Source: JAAYUK01 sp964392915
Lineage (GTDB): Bacteria > Nitrospirota > Thermodesulfovibrionia > Thermodesulfovibrionales > Dissulfurispiraceae
Direction: 5' to 3'
Assembly: GCA_964392915.1 (NCBI GenBank)
Contig: CAYMRS010000005.1
Coordinates: 23,879-87,878 of the forward strand
Length of the DNA: 64,000 nucleotides
A program made the position numbers and the translations under genes. The notes beneath the pieces are model-generated. The model was given only the letters and a program-made list of their open reading frames with translations, made no database searches and was not told the origin of the DNA. This document shows positions 16,062-23,874 of the stretch, one piece after another. Each line of letters begins with the position of its first letter. The first letter of the stretch is position 1.

Positions 16062-17375
16062 TCAGGCTGTATCTTCTCCATAATGCCGGACAGCATCACG
16101 CTCCTGCTTGGCCCGGTACAGGGCCTCATCAGCTGCGCGATACATGTCGAGTGCGTCGAGAAACTTTGCCGACGCAGAATTCACAACGCCGACGCTGACG
16201 GTAGGGCGAAGCTCAAGTCCCTTGAAATCCATTTTCCTGAGACGCTCCTGAATGCGCTTCGCGAAGGTAAGCGCCCCCTGAAGATCGGAATTCAACAGAA
16301 TGCAGGCGAATTCATCGCCGCCAAGACGGCAGATCGCATCGCCCCTGCGCCCGATTACCTTCATGCCGTGAACCACCCCCTTGATTGCCGTATCTCCTGC
16401 AAGATGACCATAGGTATCGTTTATATGCTTCAGGTTGTCAATATCGACGGAAAGCAGCGAAAACGGCTCTTCATATCGCTGATGGCGGGCAAACTCCTCT
16501 TCGAGTTTCTGGAAAAAGAAGCGCCGGTTGAAAATATTCGTCAGCGGGTCGATGAGTGTAATGCGCCGAAGCTGAGCATTCTTTTTTTTCAGTTCTTCCG
16601 TCTTTTTGTCGACTTCCGCTCTCAGCGTCTCATTCCAGCTTGCAACCCTTCCGTAGAGCTGCATGAGCAGGATCATCTGCCCCACAAAGTTCGAGAGAAT
16701 CGTCACCAGATTAATCATGTTCTCATCAAAGACCCCGGGCATCGGATGGCTGAAGTTGATGACACCGATAATCTCCTTGTCGGTACGAATCGGCACCGAA
16801 AGCAGCGAGGCGACCTCAACGTTCATAACCAGCGACTTGAACTGTTCATCTTTCGAAATATCGGGGACAAAAACATAGGTGCCCTTTTTCGCTGCCGTGC
16901 CGGCAACCCCTTCGCCGATCTTGATCAAATTCCCGGTTTTTCCCTGAAAGCCGGCACCAGCATAGCGATCACCCTTCCCCTTGCCGGCAACAACCTGGAG
17001 CATTTTCCCGTCGGCCGTCTTCAGCATGATTGAGCAGTTCTCGAAATCGAGCTCTTCGGAAAAAATATCGAGGACATTTTTGCAGAATCTGTCGGGGTCA
17101 TAAAACGCTTCGTCTATGCGTCCGACCTTAATGAGAGCCGATAATACACGAATGGAAAGCTCATAAAAGCGATCGACTTCATCGAGGGCCCGATGGAAGG
17201 CACGCGACACAACCTTGCAGCGATCTCCCTGGGATATCTCTTCATTCAGCTTCAGTGCAATAAACCGCTCCCGATCGGAAAGGCTTTCAAGGGAGATTGA
17301 AGCGGGAATACCCGCCATGCATGAACGGTACAGTCGTTCAATGAGCAGCGACTCTGAACTGGGCTGTCGCGGCAT
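16062..17375 (-). CDS. GAF-GGDEF diguanylate cyclase
   Basis: A 437-residue cytoplasmic enzyme predicted to make cyclic di-GMP. A helical N-terminal region (1-95) precedes a GAF sensor (about 100-240, with LLSVPIRTDKEIIGVINFSHP), a coiled coil (LRAEVDKKTEELKKKNAQ) and a GGDEF domain. The active-site motif is intact in ICRLGGDEFACILL, and an RxxD inhibitory site (RRGD) sits five residues before it, so product inhibition is expected. It directly follows the HDOD gene with no gap; the pair likely acts together. No strong ribosome site is seen, suggesting coupled translation. Confidence 0.9.
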   Translation of the reverse strand: MPRQPSSESLLIERLYRSCMAGIPASISLESLSDRERFIALKLNEEISQGDRCKVVSRAFHRALDEVDRFYELSIRVLSALIKVGRIDEAFYDPDRFCKNVLDIFSEELDFENCSIMLKTADGKMLQVVAGKGKGDRYAGAGFQGKTGNLIKIGEGVAGTAAKKGTYVFVPDISKDEQFKSLVMNVEVASLLSVPIRTDKEIIGVINFSHPMPGVFDENMINLVTILSNFVGQMILLMQLYGRVASWNETLRAEVDKKTEELKKKNAQLRRITLIDPLTNIFNRRFFFQKLEEEFARHQRYEEPFSLLSVDIDNLKHINDTYGHLAGDTAIKGVVHGMKVIGRRGDAICRLGGDEFACILLNSDLQGALTFAKRIQERLRKMDFKGLELRPTVSVGVVNSASAKFLDALDMYRAADEALYRAKQERDAVRHYGEDTA

Positions 17376-18230
17376 TTACTGGAAAAGTTCGACCGGGAAT
17401 GACTGCTTGTCAAGTCCGGCTTCGATGGTCTCAAGATCCTTTTCTGATATGCCAAGAATTTCGAGCGCGGAATAATCAAACGCGTTCACAGATCCGCTTT
17501 CAAAAAAGCCGAAGGAGTGGCGGGATGCGATGATATCGGAGACATGAATCAACGCAACAATCATCTGGCTGGTTGTTGGCGCCTCCGACGGGGCGTGATG
17601 AAACTGAACCGCGTCCTGAATGATTACGGGCAGATTCCACTTATCCGCAAGCCAGATACCTATATCGGCATGTGTGATACCCAGCACTTTTTTTTCGGCG
17701 TCAAGAAGAAACACGCCCCGGTTGAACTCGTCAAAAATGCGGAGATAATCGTCAGGAAAGTATCTAATGATGACGAGTTGGCCGATGTCATGCAACAACC
17801 CGGCCATAAAAGCCATATCCGCCACTTCACGACTGACTTTCTCAGCAACCTGCCGGGAAATAACGGCGACAGCGACAGAGTGCAGGAAAATGCGGTGATA
17901 CGCCGCCGCGAACCTTTCCTTGTTCTCCGAAAAGATTGTCATCAGCGAGATGCTAAGCGCAATGCTCATGATGTTCTTGAATCCTATCCTCATGACCGCA
18001 CCGCGCACACTGAGCACCGGCTCGCCCGAACCATAGAAAGCGGCGTTGGCGAAACTCAGCACTTTTGCGGCAATCGCCGGATCCTTTTCAATAGTATCAA
18101 CAACGCTCTCAACGCTGGCCGCATCGTCGTCAACCATGCCGAAGATGCGTTCTGCTATTATAGGCAACGTCGGAAGTTTCGGTATCTTCTGCACGAAGAA
18201 ACGGAGTGCTTTATCTTTGCTGTTTTCCAT
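17376..18230 (-). CDS. HDOD-domain signalling protein
   Basis: A 284-residue protein made almost wholly of an HDOD domain. The segments IEKDPAIAAKVLSFANAAFYGSG, VRGAVMRIGFKNIMSIALS and MAFMAGLLHDIGQLVI are seen. HDOD proteins usually act as non-catalytic adaptors in signalling; here the LLHDIG histidine-aspartate pair is kept, so catalysis is not excluded. Adjacent to the GAF-GGDEF cyclase downstream; the same domains are fused in one protein at 37783-39819. Confidence 0.87.
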   Translation of the reverse strand: MENSKDKALRFFVQKIPKLPTLPIIAERIFGMVDDDAASVESVVDTIEKDPAIAAKVLSFANAAFYGSGEPVLSVRGAVMRIGFKNIMSIALSISLMTIFSENKERFAAAYHRIFLHSVAVAVISRQVAEKVSREVADMAFMAGLLHDIGQLVIIRYFPDDYLRIFDEFNRGVFLLDAEKKVLGITHADIGIWLADKWNLPVIIQDAVQFHHAPSEAPTTSQMIVALIHVSDIIASRHSFGFFESGSVNAFDYSALEILGISEKDLETIEAGLDKQSFPVELFQ

Positions 18231-18303
18231 AGCAGATTAACATAGCACACTTTCAGCTTGAAATAAAAACATCCCGCGCCTGACAACAGGCGCATTGCCG
18301 TCT

Positions 18304-18333
18304 TGGACAGCAGGAAAACCGTCATGCTAGAAT
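18304..18333 (+). promoter_or_regulatory. candidate promoter of mqnD (leaderless)
   Basis: TGGACA (18304-18309), 18-bp spacer, extended -10 TGC-TAGAAT (hexamer 18328-18333). The -10 ends 9 nt before the mqnD ATG, which has no ribosome site. Confidence 0.6.
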
Positions 18334-18342
18334 TAATAAATT

Positions 18343-19149
18343 ATGCTTTCGCTCGGCTTTTCACCCTGTCCGAATGACACCTTTATTTTTCATGCCCTCA
18401 CGCATCGGGCAGTGAATCTTCATGAATATTATTTTTCCGTTGTCATCGATGACGTGGAAGAGCTGAACCGCCGGGCGGCAGAGCGCACGCTTAATATTAC
18501 CAAGGTCTCCTGCGCGGCATATGTCGGGGTCCGGGATCACTACCGTTTTCTGCGGAGCGGCGGGGCGTTCGGCAGGGGCTGCGGTCCGCTTGTCATTGCC
18601 CGGGAACCGGCTGATGCGGGCTTTCTGAACGCTCGCACGGTGGCGATTCCAGGCGAGCTCACCACGGCCTTTCTGCTCGTCCGTCTTTTGTGCGAAGCGG
18701 CCGGTCTGAAGCCTTCCCGGTTCGTCCCGATGGCATTTCACGAGGTAATGCCGGCCATAGCCGCCGGGCGCGCGGATGCCGGGGTTATCATCCATGAGGG
18801 TCGCTTCACTTACCGGGATCTTGGCCTGCATGCCCTGATCGATCTCGGTTCGTGGTGGGAGGAGACGACCGGGCTTCCGATTCCGCTCGGAGGCATCATA
18901 GCGGAGAAGAAGCTCGGTGACATCGTCATCAGAGATATAGAGCAGATAATCCTAGCAAGTGTCCGGCATGCGTTTGCGCATCCTGAGGCGGCTATGCCAT
19001 ACATCAGACAGCACGCGCAGGAAATGGCGGATGATGTCATTCGCCGGCACATACAGTTGTATGTCAACGAATTCACCCTCGATATCGGTCGGGAAGGGCA
19101 GGCCGCGCTGGACGAACTGGTGCAGCGGGCAGCCGCAGCCCGATTCTGA
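18343..19149 (+). CDS. mqnD: 1,4-dihydroxy-6-naphthoate synthase (futalosine pathway)
   Basis: Converts cyclic dehypoxanthine futalosine to 1,4-dihydroxy-6-naphthoate in the futalosine route to menaquinone. 268 residues, periplasmic-binding-protein-like fold. The family start LGFSPCPNDTFIFHAL is plain, as are NITKVSCAAYVGVRDHY, VAIPGELTTAFLLVRLL and GRADAGVIIHEGRFTY. No other mqn gene is in the window, so the pathway is inferred from this one. It ends 15 bp before glgP and may be co-transcribed with it. Confidence 0.9.
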   Translation: MLSLGFSPCPNDTFIFHALTHRAVNLHEYYFSVVIDDVEELNRRAAERTLNITKVSCAAYVGVRDHYRFLRSGGAFGRGCGPLVIAREPADAGFLNARTVAIPGELTTAFLLVRLLCEAAGLKPSRFVPMAFHEVMPAIAAGRADAGVIIHEGRFTYRDLGLHALIDLGSWWEETTGLPIPLGGIIAEKKLGDIVIRDIEQIILASVRHAFAHPEAAMPYIRQHAQEMADDVIRRHIQLYVNEFTLDIGREGQAALDELVQRAAAARF

Positions 19150-19164
19150 CAAAGGAGCCAAATA

Positions 19165-20871
19165 ATGCCTCAGAACATTCTCGAACGCTTCATAAAAGAG
19201 CCGAAAATAGCATATTTTTCTATGGAAATAGGTCTCCGCACCGAGATTCATACCTACAGCGGCGGCCTTGGCGTGCTTGCGGGCGATACCATCAAGTCAG
19301 CAACTGACCTTCGCCTGCCCATGGTCGGTGTAACCCTGATGGCTAGGAAAGGATATTTCCGTCAGGAACTCGATATTCACGGCCGACAGACCGAGGCCCC
19401 CGATGAATGGAATCCGGCTGATTTAATGACCCTTCTGCCGCAGCGCATCGGTGTCTGTTTCGAAGGACGTCCGGTTCTCGTTGCAGCCTGGCTGTACATT
19501 GTCAAAAGCGCCACCGGCGGAACATTGCCGGTTCTCTTTCTGGATACCGATCTTCCTGAAAACGAGCCTGCGGATCGTGAACTCACGCATTTTCTGTACG
19601 GCGGAGACTCGCTCTATCGCCTCAAACAGGAAGTCGTCCTCGGCATCGGCGGTACGCGCATGCTCGAAGAGGTCGGATTCGAAATCAAGAAATATCATAT
19701 GAATGAAGGCCACTCAAGCCTGCTTACCCTCGAACTGCTGAAGCGCTTCAGGAAAGACATCGAAGAAGTCTGGGACGAGCGCCTTGTCTGGGATATCGAA
19801 AAAGTCCGCAGCCTCTGCGTCTTTACCACGCACACCCCGGTTGCCGCCGGACATGACAAGTTTCCCTATGAGATGGCCGAGAAAACCATCTGCGACGTTA
19901 TACCGATCAACGTGATCAAGGATTTTTCAGGACCGGAAGCGCTGAATATGACGATGCTCGGCATTAACCTCAGCAACTACATTAACGGCGTCGCGAAAAA
20001 ACATGGGGAAGTATCGCAGACCATGTTCCCCGGATATGAAATTCATGCAATAACGAACGGTGTTCATTCTTACACATGGGTCTGTGAAAGTATGCGCCGC
20101 CTCTTTGACAAGTACCTGCCCGGGTGGGCCAACGAGCCTGAGATTTTTGTCCGGACCGGCAGAATACCGGACGAGGAACTCTGGGATGCGCACATGGAGG
20201 CCAAGAGGAAGCTTATCAATTATGTGAACCGTGAAACACAGTCCGATATGAACTACGATACACTGACGATTGGCTTTGCACGCCGCGCGACGGCATATAA
20301 ACGGGCCGACCTGCTTTTCTCGGATATTGAGAGACTCGCACGCATCGGCGAAGGACGGCTGCAGATTATTTATGCAGGCAAGGCGCATCCGCGGGACGAG
20401 TCCGGCAAGCAGCTCATTCAGCGCATCTTCCAGATGCGGGAGCGCCTGAAAGACCGCGTTAAGATCGTATTCCTCGCCAATTACAATATGGACATTGCCC
20501 TGAATCTGATTTCAGGCGTTGATGTCTGGCTGAACACGCCGCTGCGCCCGCTCGAAGCGTCAGGAACCAGCGGCATGAAGGCGTGCCACAACGGCGTGCC
20601 AAACTTCAGCGTTCTGGATGGATGGTGGATTGAGGGGCATATTGAAGGCATTACCGGGTGGTCAATCGGGCCGTCAGCGGATGCCCCCGCCGATCCCTCC
20701 AAGGATGCGGACGACCTCTACCACAAGCTGGAAAACGTTCTTATTCCCACATATTACAATGACAGGCGCGGCTGGATTAAAATCATGGAAAATGCGATCA
20801 GTAAAAATGCGTACTACTTCAATACGCACCGCATGATGCGCCTGTATGTAACCGAGGCATATATCAGATGA
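19165..20871 (+). CDS. glgP: alpha-glucan (glycogen/maltodextrin) phosphorylase, short form
   Basis: Releases glucose 1-phosphate from alpha-1,4-glucans with pyridoxal phosphate. At 568 residues it is the short thermophile/archaeal-type enzyme, lacking the long N-terminal domain of E. coli GlgP. Seen: IAYFSMEIGLRTEIHTYSGGLGVLAGD, YHMNEGHSSLLTLELL, FTTHTPVAAGHDKF, IYAGKAHPRD and the PLP-lysine motif EASGTSGMKACHNG. AAGGAG precedes the ATG. Confidence 0.93.
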   Translation: MPQNILERFIKEPKIAYFSMEIGLRTEIHTYSGGLGVLAGDTIKSATDLRLPMVGVTLMARKGYFRQELDIHGRQTEAPDEWNPADLMTLLPQRIGVCFEGRPVLVAAWLYIVKSATGGTLPVLFLDTDLPENEPADRELTHFLYGGDSLYRLKQEVVLGIGGTRMLEEVGFEIKKYHMNEGHSSLLTLELLKRFRKDIEEVWDERLVWDIEKVRSLCVFTTHTPVAAGHDKFPYEMAEKTICDVIPINVIKDFSGPEALNMTMLGINLSNYINGVAKKHGEVSQTMFPGYEIHAITNGVHSYTWVCESMRRLFDKYLPGWANEPEIFVRTGRIPDEELWDAHMEAKRKLINYVNRETQSDMNYDTLTIGFARRATAYKRADLLFSDIERLARIGEGRLQIIYAGKAHPRDESGKQLIQRIFQMRERLKDRVKIVFLANYNMDIALNLISGVDVWLNTPLRPLEASGTSGMKACHNGVPNFSVLDGWWIEGHIEGITGWSIGPSADAPADPSKDADDLYHKLENVLIPTYYNDRRGWIKIMENAISKNAYYFNTHRMMRLYVTEAYIR

Positions 20872-20945
20872 GACAAAAGTTCGGAAGGCGGGAAAGCTGA
20901 AAGACAAAGAATCTACCGATTCCCTCCCTACCCGACTTCCGCTCT

Positions 20946-21425
20946 TCATATCTTCCGCGCTTCCAGACTTGCTTTTTCGTGCCTCAACAGCCATTTTTTG
21001 ATTGGAACGCCGCACGAATATCCGCAGATGGAACCGTCGGCGGCGATAATCCTGTGGCAGGGGACTACGAGCGGAAGAGGATTTTTTCCGACTGCCTGCC
21101 CGACTGCCCGCGCCGCCTTCGGACGCCCGACCGCTTCGGCAAGCCATTGGTAGGAGCGTGTTTCCCCAAACGGAATCGTCAGCAGCATACGCCATACCTG
21201 TTGCTGAAACGGCGTTCCGCTGCTGAAACGCACGGCCTGAGAAAACGAGCAGCCCTTGCCGGAAAAATAATCATCGAGCTCATTACAAAGCTGTTTCTCT
21301 TCAGGTGTGAGCCTGCCCCTCGGTTCCCGGCCGCGAAACTCTATGTCTATCGATGAGATGCCCCCCCCCTGAAAATAACAATGCAGATATCCCGCCGGAC
21401 TTTTATAGACGAATGGATCACTCAT
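20946..21425 (-). CDS. ogt: methylated-DNA--protein-cysteine methyltransferase
   Basis: Suicide repair protein that removes methyl groups from O6-methylguanine. 159 residues. The acceptor Cys123 is in LVVPCHRIIAADG, with the helix-turn-helix segment GETRSYQWLAEAVGRPKAARAVGQAV before it and the asparagine hinge just upstream (GKNPLP). GGAGG precedes the ATG. A run of nine G residues (coding strand, 21361-21369) lies at codons 19-22 and could cause slippage frameshifts. Confidence 0.93.
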   Translation of the reverse strand: MSDPFVYKSPAGYLHCYFQGGGISSIDIEFRGREPRGRLTPEEKQLCNELDDYFSGKGCSFSQAVRFSSGTPFQQQVWRMLLTIPFGETRSYQWLAEAVGRPKAARAVGQAVGKNPLPLVVPCHRIIAADGSICGYSCGVPIKKWLLRHEKASLEARKI

Positions 21426-21507
21426 GCGGCCCTCCTGTTGCGCATCTGGATCTGCTGCCGTTCACTGGCCACGGGGTATTGTTTTCCTGCGTGCAGCCGG
21501 TCCTGAC

Positions 21508-21537
21508 GTGAAATTTTAGCACCCTCTGGTTTATAAT
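21508..21537 (+). promoter_or_regulatory. candidate promoter of the PBP gene (leaderless)
   Basis: A perfect -10 TATAAT (21532-21537) ends 6 nt before the ATG; the -35 with an 18-bp spacer is GTGAAA (4 of 6). No ribosome site is present. Confidence 0.55.
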
Positions 21538-21543
21538 TTCATT

Positions 21544-23823
21544 ATGCGTTTCAAGTGGATCCTCATTCTCTCCGTAATATTCCTTGGAGTGGTTGCCGGC
21601 GGTTTTCTTGCGCTTGCAACCGGCGTGCCGTCTGTCGAGGACATGAAGAGGTACCGTCCGTCGGACGGCGCAAAAATTTATGCTGACGACAATTCCCTCA
21701 TCGGCGAATTCAAAATTGAAAAGGGTATCCATCAACCGCTGAACGCCATCCCGAAGCATATGCGGGAAGCGATAGTCGCGGTTGAGGACCGCCGGTTCTA
21801 CAGCCATAGCGGCATTGATTATATCGGCATCGCCCGTGCGATTTACAAGGACATCATACATGCCAGCCTGAAAGAAGGAGCGAGCACCATCACGCAGCAA
21901 CTCGCAAAGGTGATGTTCCTGACGCCCGAAAAGACGATTACCCGCAAACTGAAAGAAATGCAGCTCGCCATCAAGCTCGAAAAACAGCTCTCGAAGAATG
22001 AGATCCTCGAACTGTATCTCAATAATGTCTATTTTGGTCACGGAGCGTACGGAGTCGAAATGGCATCACGAATCTACTTCGGCAAGTCCGTATCGCAGAT
22101 AACCGTTGCAGAAGCTGCCCTGCTTGCCGGCCTGGTCAAGGCCCCGAATACCTATTCGCCTTACAACGATCTCGTCAGATCCAAGGAGCGGCAGGAGACA
22201 GTGCTGCTGCTTATGGAAGAAGAGGGCTACCTGTACCCTGCTCAGCGCAAAACGACCCGTCAACAGCAGATCCTGCTGTCATCGCTCAAGACGGCAACGG
22301 AAGCGAATAATTACTTCCTTGAATATGTCCGGCAGCAACTCGAGTCAAAATACGGTGTTGAGACCGTCTATAAAGGCGGCCTTCGCGTCTCAACCACGCT
22401 GAACAGGCAGTACCAGTTCCAGGCGCAGAAGGCTTTGCAGGAAGGGTTGCGTCAGGTTGACAAGCGGCGGGGCTGGCGGGGACCCATCGGAAAACGGGAA
22501 AATGTCAAAACAGCCGTCGAGGAGCCGAAGGTGTCCTTTTCAGCATCGGTCGGCGACGTTTCAAAAGGTGTTGTAATTTCCGTGAATGCGAAAGAGGCGA
22601 TGATTAAATCGCGCGGACTTACCGGCCGGCTCTCCGTAGCCGATGCGCAATGGGCAAACACGGTCATGGAGAAAAGTGGCAGGATCAAAACCTTCAAAAA
22701 CCTCAAGTTAACCGACATCCTGAATGCCGGAGATATTATCTGGGTTCGCTTCAAAACCATTGCCGCAAAGCAGGTGACGTTCATCCTGGACCAGGAACCC
22801 GATGTCGAAGGCGCGGTCGTCTCGATAGCTCCCGAAAACGGTCACATCAAGGCGCTTGTGGGCGGCTTCAGCTTCTCACGCGGCGAGTTCAACAGAGCCG
22901 TCCTCGCAAAGCGGCAGCCCGGCTCCGCGTTCAAGCCGGTCATTTTTGGCGCGGCTTTGGAACACGGCTTTACCCCGGCCAGTGTCGTCAATGACGAATC
23001 CATCTCCTACGGGTCGTGGAGTCCGTCAAACTATGATCACAAGCACTACGGTCCGACACGCCTCCGAGAAGCCCTCGCTTTTTCACGAAATGTCGTTACC
23101 GTCAAGCTGCTTGAGTCTGTCGGTGTTGCAAACGTAATCGCCTTTGCCAGAGACATCGGCATTCAGCAGGAGATTCCCCCCGAGCTATCGATAGCGCTCG
23201 GTTCGGTTGCGGTCACGCCGCTCGAAATGACGGCGGCATACGCGACCTTTGCAAATAGCGGGGTGGCAATACGTCCGGTTTCAATTCTCGAAGTGCGCGA
23301 CGCAAAGGGCGCTCTCCTTGAAGCAAACGATCCGGAAGGGATAGTGGCAATGAGCGAGCAGGATGCGTTTCTGCTCACCTCCATGCTCCAGGATGTTATC
23401 AGCTACGGCACCGGGGGCCGCGCCGGCATTGGCAGGCCGGCCGCGGGTAAGACCGGAACGACCAATGACTACAGGGATGCGTGGTTTGTCGGCTATACGC
23501 CGGATCTTGCCACCGCGGTATGGGTCGGGTTTGATGACATGCGCCGGCCGCTCGGTAAAAGCGAGGTCGGCGGCCGTGCCGCCGCGCCCATCTGGGGCGA
23601 TTATATGAAAAGCATCGGTGCCGGCGGCAGCGGCTTTGCCATACCTGACGGGATAGTTCGTGTCGCGATCGATCCGTCAACAGGTCTTCTCTCTTACAGC
23701 GACAAGGCCCTGCAGGAATATTTCAAATCCGGGACCCAGCCGAGAGATGTTGCTCCCTCCGGTTCGATATCTTCCTCTTCGTCGCTCATCGACAAAATCA
23801 CGCGCAGCGCGGATCTGGATTAA
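21544..23823 (+). CDS. mrcA: class A penicillin-binding protein (PBP1A-like)
   Basis: Bifunctional cell-wall synthase, 759 residues. A membrane anchor (about 5-25) precedes a GT51 glycosyltransferase domain with the catalytic Glu in AVEDRRFYSHSGID (Glu81) and KEGASTITQQLAKVMFL. An OB-like insertion (about 330-410) follows. The transpeptidase domain has the Ser in PGSAFKPVIF (SxxK), an SxN-type motif in SFSRNVVTV-like LAFSRNVVTVKLL and KTGTT. The C-terminal tail after about 720 is Ser-rich. It has no detectable Shine-Dalgarno site. Monocistronic. Confidence 0.93.
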   Translation: MRFKWILILSVIFLGVVAGGFLALATGVPSVEDMKRYRPSDGAKIYADDNSLIGEFKIEKGIHQPLNAIPKHMREAIVAVEDRRFYSHSGIDYIGIARAIYKDIIHASLKEGASTITQQLAKVMFLTPEKTITRKLKEMQLAIKLEKQLSKNEILELYLNNVYFGHGAYGVEMASRIYFGKSVSQITVAEAALLAGLVKAPNTYSPYNDLVRSKERQETVLLLMEEEGYLYPAQRKTTRQQQILLSSLKTATEANNYFLEYVRQQLESKYGVETVYKGGLRVSTTLNRQYQFQAQKALQEGLRQVDKRRGWRGPIGKRENVKTAVEEPKVSFSASVGDVSKGVVISVNAKEAMIKSRGLTGRLSVADAQWANTVMEKSGRIKTFKNLKLTDILNAGDIIWVRFKTIAAKQVTFILDQEPDVEGAVVSIAPENGHIKALVGGFSFSRGEFNRAVLAKRQPGSAFKPVIFGAALEHGFTPASVVNDESISYGSWSPSNYDHKHYGPTRLREALAFSRNVVTVKLLESVGVANVIAFARDIGIQQEIPPELSIALGSVAVTPLEMTAAYATFANSGVAIRPVSILEVRDAKGALLEANDPEGIVAMSEQDAFLLTSMLQDVISYGTGGRAGIGRPAAGKTGTTNDYRDAWFVGYTPDLATAVWVGFDDMRRPLGKSEVGGRAAAPIWGDYMKSIGAGGSGFAIPDGIVRVAIDPSTGLLSYSDKALQEYFKSGTQPRDVAPSGSISSSSSLIDKITRSADLD

Positions 23824-23874
23824 GATGGTGAGGAGCATCAGATTATTGTGATGTAGCCAGTCTTTGCGTATGGA

